Source: Wallemia ichthyophaga EXF-994 (taxonomy: Eukaryota > Basidiomycota > Wallemiomycetes > Wallemiales > Wallemiaceae). Taken from it: 64,000 bases of DNA. A program made the translations under genes and the position numbers. The DNA is taken from assembly GCF_000400465.1 (NCBI RefSeq), contig NW_008806280.1, positions 124,001-188,000 on the forward strand, given 5' to 3'. Each line of letters begins with the position of its first letter. Position 1 is the first letter of the stretch. The notes beneath the pieces were generated by a model. It saw nothing but the letters and a program-made list of their open reading frames with translations, was not told the origin of the DNA and searched no databases. Shown one piece after another: positions 1 through 11,738 of this stretch.

Positions 1-1
1 A

Positions 2-907
2 TCATTCTCAAAACAATATCAACTTAGAAATCACGTCGCTGGTGAGCATAATCCAGTTGGTACTCTACCACACATATGTGCACACCCGGGCTGCACGAAA
101 TCATTCCCTACAAACGCGAAGCTCAGAAGACATGCTCAAGTTCATCAGTCTGATAGATATAGCTGTGGACACGATCAATGTACTCACCTCTCTTTTAACA
201 AATGGACCGAACTTCAGGCGCATATCAGACAAGAACATAAACCAACTTGTCCTTACGAGTCTTGTCACAAGGTTTTTAGTAATAGGACCAACCTCAACCA
301 GCATTTGCTTCTCCATGACCAGAAAGAGGTGGAGAGGGAATTGGGTTTAGAGGAGCAGGCAAAAAACGTAAAAGGTGGTTTGGTTGCTAGAGATTTTCAT
401 TGTCAGGTGCAGGGCTGTGACAAGAGCTTCAAATCTCACCGTGCTCTCACCGTCCACATCAACACCACTCATCTCAACATACGTCCCTTCGTTTGTCTCC
501 AATGCGATAAGAGCTATGGCTACAAACATCTGCTACAGAGACACTTACAAACGCACAAAAAACAAAAGGATGTTAAGAAGCCAAAGAAGACCACTATCGA
601 GAAGTTCACCGGTGTTGATTACATGAAAAGAAACATCGAATGCCCATATAAGGATATACTTGAGTTAGATACTCTCCCGGACTGCTCTTTTAGATATACT
701 AGACGCTACGATCTACGTCGACACCTCGCCTCCAAGCATCACATTCACTTCACTAAAGAAGAGCTGGATTATTGGTTGGACGGAGGCATAGACGAGCAAG
801 AAAGTGTCAGTGCGAATGAAGAAGAGCTGAACAAGGAGCATAAAAGCCAACATGAGAGCTTGACTGAGGATGAGGAGCTGGATCAATCAATAGAAGCGCA
901 GGATTGA
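2..907 (+). CDS. TFIIIA-like C2H2 zinc-finger protein (5' truncated by window)
   Basis: One reading frame is open from the first bases of the window to TGA at 905-907, so the gene starts outside. It holds a row of C2H2 fingers: a partial one ending QLRNHVAGEH, then CAHPGCTKSF..H, CGHDQCTHLSF..H, CPYESCHKVF..H, CQVQGCDKSF..H, CLQCDKSYG..H and a degenerate last one (CSFRYTRRYDLRRHLASKH). The ladder of fingers with short TGEKP-less linkers, followed by a basic linker (KKQKDVKKPKK) and an acidic tail, is the layout of transcription factor IIIA, which binds the 5S rRNA gene promoter and 5S RNA. No intron is needed in the visible part. It could be another multi-finger protein, but TFIIIA is the best match of architecture. 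Confidence 0.8.
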   Translation, partial: SFSKQYQLRNHVAGEHNPVGTLPHICAHPGCTKSFPTNAKLRRHAQVHQSDRYSCGHDQCTHLSFNKWTELQAHIRQEHKPTCPYESCHKVFSNRTNLNQHLLLHDQKEVERELGLEEQAKNVKGGLVARDFHCQVQGCDKSFKSHRALTVHINTTHLNIRPFVCLQCDKSYGYKHLLQRHLQTHKKQKDVKKPKKTTIEKFTGVDYMKRNIECPYKDILELDTLPDCSFRYTRRYDLRRHLASKHHIHFTKEELDYWLDGGIDEQESVSANEEELNKEHKSQHESLTEDEELDQSIEAQD

Positions 908-2084
908 TGCAGCTAACATTTATATATTTATTTGTACTTAAATTGTAATGTTTGTAATATATGTATCATTTTGTAGCTATTGACTTTGTGAAAACTTCTC
1001 AGCGTCGAGCAGCGCTTTGTAAACATCCACTTATTTTTGACATGCTACAGGGATGATGATTTGTTTTGAAAATGCAAATTCATACTATAGAATCTAGAAG
1101 ATTCCAACACAATCTTCCTTGTCCCCATACCCCAACTATTTGTTTTTTTAGGAATGCACCAGTCGATCCAAACCCCCTTCCCTCGGGATTCAGAGTTGAG
1201 CTGACCCCCACTTTGATTTACAATACATCATTTTCGATAAGTATTCATTGAATAATAGTGACCTTGATCCTCCCCTATAGCCAGGTTTTAAAAGGCCTCA
1301 AATCGAAAAATGTACTATGTTTTACAATGCTGTTACTGGCATTATTTAAACAAGACGGTCTGTATCAGCTCAAAATCACAATAAGAATCGATTGGGCGCG
1401 TGTAATACTCCTTGTTAATACTATGGCGTACTATAGAGCGATTTCGAACCATGACTCTCGATCAGCATGCAGAGCATGATTAGGAGCGCCAGAGATCTAA
1501 ATCTGGCAAAGCATATTTGTACCAGCCATAGCTATCAATCAAGCATTTTTATTTGGAGATCATCAAAAGTTGTAAATCATCATCCGAGATGAGTTAAGTA
1601 TGGCACGCGAAAAATCAATTCGATGGATAGTGAGTGAACAAAGAATACAAAGGTATAGTTGGAGTGCTCGAGAGCTACTGAGAAGAAAGGTGTTGTAAGT
1701 TTATACAGAATGTCTGAACACGAATCTGCTGTGCTCATCTTCATGTTCACTTGGTCATTTGCAAGGCCAATTGCATTGAAATAATGACCCCGACTATCTG
1801 AAAGCTGCTTTTAATAGTGGACCTTCATCCCCTCGGCTATCTCGTTGAATCGTACTGAGACCATCATAGTCGCAGCTCTTACTACCTATTCTTGCATCAT
1901 TTTAAAATAAATTAACAACTACATGCGTATATGCATTTCTTTAAAAATAACAATAAGAGATCATGTTAAGAATTGTTCACAAAGTAGTAGAGTGTTCGCT
2001 GAAGAGTGGAGGAATTTGTAGCGTTTGTTGTTAAATAAATAAATCGTCCATGCAAATATACGCCTCTAAAGTAAGCCTATTATT
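908..2084. other. Gene-free stretch between the TFIIIA-like and chitin synthase genes
   Basis: No convincing coding region on either strand over 1.18 kb, the second largest gap in a window where gaps are usually under 150 bp. Short open frames (about 1066-1251 and 1258-1479) have no recognisable protein features. The stretch contains the diverged repeat copy listed separately (about 1130-1600). The AT-rich part nearest the chitin synthase stop probably contains 3' untranslated sequence. Confidence 0.7.
1130..1600. repeat. Diverged dispersed repeat, copy A (partner at 56.2-56.7 kb)
   Basis: Three blocks match the 56.2-56.7 kb region in the same order, orientation and spacing: about 1140-1215 with 56229-56306 (both contain aatgcacc, ccaaaccccc, gacccccact), 1436-1510 with 56532-56608, and 1547-1591 with 56646-56690. 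In the last block 40 of 45 bases agree by eye and all five differences are transitions. No coding capacity, terminal repeats or target-site duplication was recognised. Confidence 0.75.
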
Positions 2085-5000
2085 CTAGATAGATGTGAGA
2101 ATATCGTCGATTATGGCGTTAATCTCAGTTCTACGATCGTTGATAGCGTCGTTTCCATACTTGTCAGCAAGATCCTGTCTGATTGACTTCTTGGTTATAT
2201 TGTCCAGATCTGCCTTGCCAATTATGCCCCTGACGTCCATCTCGATTTCATTCCACGATATCGATTGACTCCCTCCACTGCCGTTGCTGTGTTGATTGTA
2301 TTCAGGTAGGGGTGTGACGGAGTGCGACTGCGGCTGTGGTGGCATGAATTGCTGTTGGGAAAAGTTCGTCGACATTCTCGGATCGTAGCCTCCGTAGAAT
2401 GAGTTGGACCAGTTTTGAGATTGCGGATATGGATGGTGTTGTGGTGGTGCCAAAGAATACATTGATGTGGTGTTTGGATAACCGTTGAAAGCGTATTGGG
2501 ATGGGTATGCTGATTGGCGGTAGATGCTCTGATTCGCGGACATTGAGCGCGGCACACCGCTCTGGTCCAATCCACCATACATAGATCGAGGGCCATAGAT
2601 ACTGGCTGTGTTAGCTGGTGATGGCGGCCTTGATGCTTTCTCAAATTCGTAAACTTCATCTCTGTAACCCGATTAGCTAGTGCGTTACTTCTCAGGAGTC
2701 TAACTCACCCTTGCTCCCACAGCTCAGCTTCATACTCAGCCCATGTCTTTAGTGGTATCACCTTTGGATCAAAGTGACCTTCATCATGTATCATCATTTT
2801 TCTGCCCTTTTCTCCTGTGATCGTGTGCGTCGAGCCCCATGAGAAATCATCAAAGTGCCAGAATGAATATAGCGGCAAGAAGAACGAGAAGAGCGGGATA
2901 GCGCAAATATAAACTATCATCCAGCCAATCTGTTCCCATTTACGATGCATAAGGAAGATTAGCGCTTGGAAACCATATATAGCGCAAAGCATAATGATAG
3001 ACGTTGTCGGTATGGTCTTTCCTTCAGCTGCTGCCAAGTAAATCAAGTAGACAATATAAACGACGGTGACTGGAGCGATAATTGTTGATAGCAGATCAAT
3101 GAAAACTATGAACCTCATCGAGAAGCAGCAGAAACCACAAAGCTTATCCAAGAATAACAGTTCGGCCAGGTTATGCACAGTGGAGTTAATCCATCTACGT
3201 CTTTGAGAGAGCAAAACCTTGATATCATCCGGTGCGACAGTCTGGGCTCTTGCATCGGCTGTAAATTTGGTCTTGAAGAGTGGGAAATGCTTGAGCAGAA
3301 TAGTAGTAAGATACCGATCTTCACCGAGATGCAAAAGATTCTTCAAGTGAAGCGTATTAACAACATTTTGACTATACTCGTCAATTACCTCAGAAGCGAC
3401 GAAAAGTGGACGATGAGTATCACTCGTGCGCAATCTATACATCGAAAAACATCCTGGTAAACATGTGATAGAGCCAAACAGAGACTCAAATGCTTTGGTG
3501 AGGTAGTGAGAGATATAGTACTCGTAAACCTGAGCCATAGTTACGATAGATTGCTTAGAATTAGCTAGAGAAGTTTCTCCACATAATGCCAAGATCTTTT
3601 TATCTCGCATGAACGATGATATAAACATAGAAAGACAGTCAGGATCGACCATAGTATCAGCATCGACGGCCAGCATATACTCGTAAAAATTGGGGTTAAC
3701 ACCAATAACATTCTTGATTTGGTGGTATATCTCCAACTCAAGGGGGTTCATTGGTGCGTCGAAATGAACTTTGTTCAGGAACCACATCAATGCCAATTGT
3801 GAGTCACGCTTACCTCTATTACCAGGCCTGCTACGTTCTGTTGGTTTACCGACTTTAGCCAGTACAATGTACGGTACGACGTGACCACGGTGCTCATAAA
3901 GACCACTATAGATTTTGCCCATATTGTGCTGCTTGTTACCCTCACCGATCGACTTAAAGCTGAGCGGTTCTGGATCGTAATTAGGATCAGCGCCTAGGAT
4001 ATCGAGGGCAATACGTGGTGTTGTACGGTCATTACCACTATAAAAAGTTAGTAATTCACGAAAATTCAATCAACACTCACCCTCCAATAATGTTACCATC
4101 ACAGATAACAAAAATGAGCTTGCGTTTATCATCGTAACGCGTAGCGGCGAGCGAGTCAATCGTCCGTCGCAGTGACTCTTCACCCTCAGTATAAGCAGGT
4201 ACCTGTAATTGTCAGCCAAAGCCTCGTTTCTATCAATCCACCTACTTGGAAAATGAGAAACTTGTCGTGCTCCTCCGGTTTCCGTCGTGTACCAAAGTTG
4301 ATAGCAGCCAAGAACTTGAAACCAATAATGACAATCATGAAAATTGATAGCGCGAGAAGGATGTAGTTTGAGAATTGACATGCCGTTGAGTTTCTTCTAT
4401 CCACTTTACCAATAAAGAAGAGATTCCGTAAACAGCTCATTTGACGAGCAAGGACGGTAGGATCTATAGCCAAGTCTTGAACATACTTAGTAACATCTTC
4501 CCCTGAATTTTGTTCAAATATTTGAACAATCGCTTCATGCATAAAGTGAGTGTCAATGTCAGTTGGAGCTGCCTCGTCTTCGCTAGATCCAACAAAACCA
4601 CCATCAAATGAGATGTACGGAGTCATATCGTAAACGCTGCCATTGATCACAGCTACATTGTTATTATCGTCCGCCATCTTTGAAATATCCTTGTCGGTTA
4701 AACCGACATGACCGACTCTGTAATTGTAGCGCATAATGACCATCTGCTCGTAATACCAATCTGGTCTTGAGTCATTAGTCCATGCTCTAAAGTCGTGGTA
4801 GTGGGCATTAGGTTCTGTAGATGTAGTGTTTGAGGCGTCAAGACCGACTAGCGGATTAACCGCTCCATCAACACCATTGCACAATGCCGATACTTGAACA
4901 GGAAGAAGATTAGAAACATCCTGACCACCATAATTCCAAAAGAGCCTGTCGTCGATAACTGATACAGCACCGCGGTGTGCATCGTGCATCTTAGTGAGGT

Positions 5001-8000
5001 CCATAACTTCGCCTCGAATACTGACAAATGTGTGATCAGGTTGAGATTCATGTGTATGAGCAGATATTTCATTCTGAGAGTAAACCCGCTGAGTGGGACA
5101 TATCACGGGTCCAAGGATAGCGATAACGAAGATAGCGCAAGCACAAACAAACCAGATGATGATGTTAATAGCCAACTTTTCCCTCCATGCTTGTCTGACA
5201 TCTTGTCTTTTCATTCTACCGAACCACTTGAGGAACGGAGAAGGAACGTACCAGGTCAATAACCAACAGAAAGCAACCCATCTTTTTCTAACACCAGATT
5301 CTCTCACTTCCTCTTGCGTTTCACTATCATCATACATATCCTTTTCGTCCATCGCAGCTTTATCGGCGTCCTTGAGATTCATGTTTGAGAACATGTTTTG
5401 AGATGGTGCGTACATTTCAGTGCCGATTTGACTGTTAGTTTCATTTTCATACTTTGATTGGGGATATATATCACTACCTTCGTACCCGAAAGACTTGTGG
5501 TCGTCGCTGTACATATCGTCGTGATCTTCGTCACGCTGAACGTTGGAAACGAGTGGGAGTGCGACACTAGAGCCATCGTGGTCACGAGTGGCGAAAGGAT
5601 CTGTCATGAGCTCTGAAGCTGGTGTAGTTGGTCCCTCTTCTCCAAGTGGTGCGTATGGACCGAATGGATCTGGAGTTGCGATATAATCCGCTTCTGATTT
5701 CTGATACTTGTTGAATTGACGTTGTTCCTGCTCGTCATAAGAGCGAATGTGATCTTCGAGATGTCGGAAGACGTTGTGAGTTATGAATACCTGTGGGTTT
5801 ACGTTAAGATGAACACTTTGTTTTTTTCTATTAAAAATCACTTACCTTATATGTACCAACGGCTAGCTCGCGCTCTGTCCATGACATCTTTTCGCGCATG
5901 TTAAGGATCTTATGCACAGTATCTCCCTGCATAATATCCATCTCGTTGAGTTCATCACCGTAACTCTCCACGAATTCATCATGCGTCATATTGATTGCCC
6001 ATTCGGCTACAGCAGACCGTCTTGCCACGGCTGGTATACCCGATGAACGAATTTGCGCCTTGACATGACGTGCCTCGAGCTGATTAGGCAGCTGGGTATC
6101 GTTGGGTGACAGGCAGAAGACGTACCATGGATAACAGTCCTCAAGCGTATCAAACAGAACATCAGCAGCATTCCTAAACTCTGTTGCTACACATGTGTTT
6201 GTTTCAGTTGAAGATTGGTGATCGACGACTTGGTCTTCTGGCATGTCTGGCAATTCAGGTTCATTATTTCCACGTCTCAAAGAAGGACCAGTCCGTCTTG
6301 TCGATGGTCTACGCCTTGGACCTACTGACTGTTGAGCGGCAACGAGAGTAGCTTCTGACTTTGGATGGAATTGCGTACTGATTGCATTGGATGTGAAAAG
6401 AGACTTGACGAATGGATTTTCCGATCCGTTTGTTGTCTTGTCATTGGTGACTCCACCTTTGAAAAGCGAAACGAAATCAGGATTAAGATTGTCGGTGTTC
6501 TTCTCAATCCAATTCTCGGCTGAGTAGGTGACGGTACCAGCGTAGTGGTTGATGGAGAATGTAGGATAACCAGACCGATCTGGTGGCGCCGTCTTGAATT
6601 TATTATTGTTACCCCAGCGTTTATTAAATGCTTCAACCATCGTATTGTCATTCTTCTTTGGCGCACGCTTAGCTTGGTCGTCCATTATATGAATTAAGCC
6701 ACCCTGCTTTGCACCAAGTAGACGCAAAACATCCGAATTGTCGTATTCTGAGAATGACACAGGTGGACTAATCTTACTCAATCCCTCGTGCTTGTGCTCC
6801 TCATAAGGACGAGTGAAAACATGCTGGAAAATCCAGTTTTGTAAGCGTTCATTGAGATAATTTACGCAAAATTGGTCGACAGAATTACCGCGATGACCGG
6901 TACTTGGATTGTTTTGAAAACCAGGTAGATCGAGAAAAGCAATGTAAGTTGAAAAGTCCTCTTTGCAGAGGTGTTGATTGATGTGTTCGATGATCCAGCT
7001 GAAGAGGAGAGAATAGAGGGAGCGAGCAAGGTCATCACGATTGGTAGCTGCACCGTCAACATCGAGAAAGACGGTACATACATCTTTCTTAACAAGTTTA
7101 GTGCGATATGAAAGAACACTTTCAAGTGCGTCTGGATGTACACCGAGGAACTCCGCAACAATGTCGAGTGTCTCTGTATTTCTAACTACAGCAGCATCTG
7201 GATTCCTTGCGTGGTCGATCGTGAATTCAAGGTTACCAAGGTGCAAGATTGCAGTGACGAGCTGGCAAATTTGAGCGACGTGACGCTTTGAAAATCCAGC
7301 AGCCTTGAAAGCGTTTTTGAGTTGACTGAATCTTGCAGCGTCCTCGCCATTACTAGCGCCTATCAAAGGACCGCTGCGTCTTCTGATTGCGCCTGAGGTG
7401 TAGCGATAGGCACCAAGATCCTGAAGTTTAAGATATTGGCGCTCCTCTTCACTGGCTCCAGCAGTAAGATAGTAGAAGATGTGATAGTTGCGCTCTCCTG
7501 GAGGAGGGTTTACAACTCTTGAGCGTTCAAAGTAATACTCAAGAGTTTTTGCACCGTAAAGTCTGCCACGGTCGTTGAATTGAAGTTCAGTATATTTGCC
7601 GAATCTCGAAGCATTTGCGTTGTGCAGGGTTTTTGCATTGCCAAAAGCCTCGAGGACAAACTCGGCAGAGGGAATCTGATCGCCAAGCTTGTGGCCTTTC
7701 TTGCCTGGTGGTGGGAGAGACAAATCAATAATAGTCCTTGTTGCCAGTCTTCTAAGTTCGGACTTTCCAGAGCCCGTTTCACCGCTTTTATAGGGTTAGA
7801 CGGGCAAGCGGGGAGACAGCAACTCACTTTAAAATGATATTATTATCTTTCGAGCTTCTGCGCATGTAATAGTAAGCGTCTGCAGCGATTTGGAAGATGT
7901 GAGGTGGTAGTCTTGTGCTATTATCAGTCTGCCTGTACTCGAGTGCGTAGTCGTGCAGGACTTTATCAGAATTAGCGGGGAGGTATTTAAGAGGGTTCAA

Positions 8001-8129
8001 GGCGACGAGCGAGGACGTTCCCAGTCGCGTATAGATCTGGTCTTCGAGGAAGCGATCTCGCAAATAGCTGAGCACAGCTTCGTCAGACGTATCCCGTAGC
8101 TTTGATATATCGTCCATGGTCGTGGACAT
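2085..8129 (-). CDS. Class V chitin synthase with N-terminal myosin-motor-like domain
   Basis: Polymerises N-acetylglucosamine from UDP-GlcNAc into cell-wall chitin at the plasma membrane; the motor-like domain is linked to delivery of the enzyme to growth sites. Six exons: 8129-7828, 7784-5846, 5790-4246, 4202-4081, 4037-2709, 2661-2085; 1937 residues. The motor part has an intact P-loop (GETGSGKS), a switch-I-like NANASRFGK and a switch-II-like DLPGFQ. Then come a cytochrome-b5-like segment, transmembrane stretches, and the glycosyltransferase with [25 protein letters not shown] and QRRRW. The C-terminus has a DEK_C-like tail. The intact P-loop separates class V from class VII enzymes. Introns are 43-55 nt. 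Start chosen at MSTTMDDIS, which places the motor domain as expected. Confidence 0.97.
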
Positions 8130-8294
8130 GGTCGTCTTATCGATAAAAGCGCTTTTGCTAATCTGGCACTTGCGTCTTTGGCTGAAATCAAGAGGCTGTT
8201 CGAAGCCAAAAGGTTACGTAGGACATTCCAGTTGGAAATTTTTTTAGATTAGATTAAGTACAGGTATATAGGCGGAGGTGTATTATTCATTTGG

Positions 8295-9473
8295 TCACGT
8301 GCTGGAGCTGGCTCTGCCTCCAAATGCAGGATTCGGTTCGTCCTTTGTCTTGGTAAGCGACGCAGGCAGAAAGATAGCTTACGACGCACCTTCCTTATGG
8401 AGATTTTGATTCCCTGAGCGGCAAAGCACTGCAGCATGTGAGAGGAAGCCTGAATGGTATAAATTGATTACCTTTGACAGCGCAGTGCTGGACGTCATCC
8501 CCGGGAACCTGACACATGTAAGTGACGTGAAATTGAGCAATGAAACGCACTTCTTGGGCGAATAGACATGGAATTCGTTTGACATTGTTTGGGCTACGAT
8601 TGTCCTATTTTTATGTCCCACTATCAGCCTGGATTTGTGAGAAGATAAGACAGCGACAATATCCAACTCACGCTGCGATGTCCACAAGGCTAAACTGCAA
8701 CCTGAAGCTGTGTAAAGTCAACTTTGTGATTATATAATGCTCAGTACACAGCACTCACACGCCCTCCACGCGCACCGACAAATCCTAAGTTGAGTTAGAA
8801 ATGCACTAGCAGCTGACATGGACTGCACCTGGAAACAAAAAAAGATGCCGGGGTTGTTGTTGGTGTCCCTGAGCCTCATTCCCTCGGCTGTGAGGCTGCC
8901 GAGGAGATTCCGAATCGGAGTCTCTGAAGAGGTGTTTTGGTGGTGCGTGTTGGCGACTTGAGTGGCTGTGGATGAATTGAATACGTATGCACAAGATCGT
9001 AAGCCTTCAGAATCGAATATCTTGACCTGCACGAGCAAATGTTGTGGCGTGATGTCCCTGTCTGGCGTTAACTCGGAATCAAAGGAGGAGCTACGCACTG
9101 ATCAGGTATCTCAACCTCTGTGCCGCTCTCTAAAGTCTCGAAAGCCCGAACTTGGAGTACAGGCGGCGGATCTATCGGTCTCCTGTCCTTTTCGCCAAAG
9201 CCACACAATCTAGAGCGTATAGGCTGCTGTAAGATGTCTAGTGTGAATCTGATTGCATTGTTAGGCTTTAAATCTACTGGGTGCCCTGCTTACCGCACAG
9301 ATTTGCCTGCGAATTGACCATGACTGAAATTGTGCGTCATCGTCGACTTGAAAGCTTTAACAGCCACCGGATAAATGCATTTAAAATTATTTGCGTGGGA
9401 GATATTGTTTGCTGTTTGTATCGCCCTCCTCGCTGTCTTTAGATCTGCAGATCTTACTCGGAAGCATATACAT
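8295..9473 (-). CDS. Velvet-domain transcriptional regulator
   Basis: Velvet proteins are fungal DNA-binding regulators of development, spores and secondary metabolism. Spliced exons: 9473-9458 (tentative first exon), 9346-9294, 9226-9116, 9071-8829, 8784-8759, 8707-8672, 8628-8551, 8508-8472, 8428-8390 and probably 8348-8295, giving about 230 residues. Diagnostic motifs are QPIRSRLCGFGEKDRRPIDP near the N-terminus, LLVQVKIFDSEG, FRLQFSLVDIA, NEFHVYSPKKFPGM and GIKISIRK at the end. Very short exons (26 and 36-37 nt) hide the gene from simple frame scanning. Without the last intron the frame instead runs to a stop at 8249. I cannot assign VosA, VelB or another subclass. Start and the exon 3/4 junction (acceptor cgag) are the weak points. 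Confidence 0.88.
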
Positions 9474-9766
9474 TTCCTCAATCTGAAGATGAATAAAATC
9501 TAATTTACATATTTGGGCCATTCTTGTCATCAGAGAAATTCCATTTTATGCCCTGTACATCTTACTTTATCCCTTAACAACTCCCATCGAGGTTGACACA
9601 GCGCACTCCCACACGCTGAGCATTGCGGAAGAACGGAGCACCGAAGATGTGGATTATCGGGAACTATCGCCTATCGAGTCATTAGCCTTCTCGGAACGAT
9701 TAGGAAATGGCATCATCACACATACACAGCTGATCACTCGGCATTTCTCTTTCTCTAACAGCGAAC

Positions 9767-11629
9767 ATGACAGCAAAAGAAGATAATGAATTTAATAAAG
9801 AAGTAAAGGAGTTGGAATCCTTCTTCAGCGTGTGTTATTTCTTTGATATCCCTGATTGGATTCCTAACGTCACACGCAGCTTCCACGCTTCAAAAATACA
9901 GTCAGGCCGTACGCGGCAGCGCAGGTGGTCAGCAAGCGCGGCACAATCACCCACCACTACCCTTCTGATCTTCTCGCAAAGAAGCTGTGGACAATCCTCG
10001 AGCAGAAAGCTAAGAGGGGCGATACGAGCCACACGTACGGTGCACTCGATCCAGTCCAAGTCACTCAAATGGCGAAATACCTCGAAACAGTTTATGTTAG
10101 TGGCTGGCAGTCCTCGTCCACTGCTTCCTCGACCAATGAGCCCGGTCCCGATCTCGCCGATGTGGGTGGCAGCTTTCTTAATACTCCCTCTTTACTAACC
10201 CATATAGTACCCGTACGACACCGTTCCTCGCAAGGTTGAGCACCTCTTCCAAGCGCAGCTCTTCCACGACAGGAAACAGAGACACCAGCGCAGCTTAACC
10301 TCAGCCAGCGAGCGCGGTCCGGCTGTTGACTATCTACGCCCTATAGTTGCAGACGCAGACACTGGCCACGGTGGTCTTTCAGCGACTATGAAATTGGCAA
10401 AGCTTTTTGTTGAGAAGGGTGCAGCTGGTATTCACATCGAAGACCAGGCTCCTGGAACCAAGAAATGTGGCCACATGGCAGGTAAAGTTTTGGTGTCAAT
10501 CCAGGAACAGATAAATCGTCTTATCGCCATCAGATTCCAGTTTGACATTATGGGCGTAACAAACCTCATCGTCTCGCGCACAGACTCTGAAGCTGCGACT
10601 TTGATTACCACCAATGTAGATGATCGTGATCACGCATTTATCCTTGGTGCCACCAATCCAAGTATCGGCTCCCTCGTAGATGTCATGCGTCAGGCCGAGC
10701 TGGCAGGTGCCATTGGTCCTGCTCTCGAGAAAGTCGAGAGTGATTGGGCTGCTCAAGCTGGATTAAAGAAGTACAGCGAGGCGCTTGCTGACGCACTTCG
10801 CCAGAACAACATTAACGAGAGAGTCATTAAAAATTTCTTGAACGAAGCACATTTCGCAAGTCGTCATAAAACCACTCAGCTCGCTCAAAAGGCAGGTCTT
10901 CCAACTACGGTTAGCGTCTTCTGGGATTGGGATGCTCCGCGTACACGTGAAGGCTACTACCGCTACCAGGGCGGCACACAGTGTGCGGTGAACAGAGCCA
11001 TAGCGTTTGCACCTTACTGCGATTTAATATGGATGGAGGTGAGTTAATTGGTTAGCAAAGAAGCCTTGCTAACGCTATACTCTAGACGAAAGACCCTAAG
11101 CTCGCACGGGCAAAAGAGTTCGCATCTGGCGTTAAAGCCGCTTATCCAGATCAATGGCTGGCTTATAACCTCTCTCCATCGTTCAATTGGGATGCCGCTG
11201 GTCTGAGCCCACGTGAAATGCAGGCCTTTGTTTGGGAGTTGGGTAAATTAGGTTACGTTTGGCAGTTTATCACTCTCGGCGGTCTTCATTCAAATGCTTA
11301 CATTTCAGACAACTTTGCAAAGCACTTTGCTACAGAGGGTATGAAAGCCTATGTAGAACAGATCCAAAGAAAGGAGCGTGAAATAGGGTGTGACGTTCTT
11401 ACTCACCAGAAGTGGTCAGGTGCTGAATATGTGAGTTTTGTTTCACGCAATGAGGTGTCCTTACAATTTCAACTCAGATCGACGACCTTCTCTCGACTAT
11501 TCAGGGTGGTGTTTCATCAACTGCTAGTATGGGCAAGGGTAACACTGAAGCACAGTGAGTAGTGTTAATCCTCACTTGTCAGCGAAGCAGCTAATATGAC
11601 GCAGATTCGCATTACCAGCTAAATTGTAG
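9767..11629 (+). CDS. ICL1: Isocitrate lyase
   Basis: Cleaves isocitrate to glyoxylate and succinate, the first step of the glyoxylate bypass used for growth on acetate or fatty acids. Exons: 9767-9829, 9880-10161, 10208-11038, 11086-11430, 11478-11554, 11605-11629; 540 residues, normal for fungal isocitrate lyase. Visible signatures: [15 protein letters not shown], the active-site [20 protein letters not shown], and NLSPSFNWD later on. The protein ends PAKL, a plausible peroxisomal PTS1 signal. Introns are 46-50 nt. The velvet gene is divergent, with roughly 290 bp between the starts, which must hold the promoter of this normally carbon-regulated gene; I did not identify a specific regulatory site there. 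Confidence 0.97.
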
Positions 11630-11738
11630 CTGCTGACCAAGGGCTGACTGTAACGAAATGACTTATTCCTATTCTTTCATTATATATCTTTGTAAAAAAA
11701 AGTACATGATTCTTAGTTTGTCAGAGGAAATGTAGTTG

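Noticed and set aside
1066-1479. Two + strand open frames in the left gene-free stretch
   Set aside because: They fall in the decayed repeat, have no recognisable protein pattern, and the partner copy at 56 kb does not keep the frames open.
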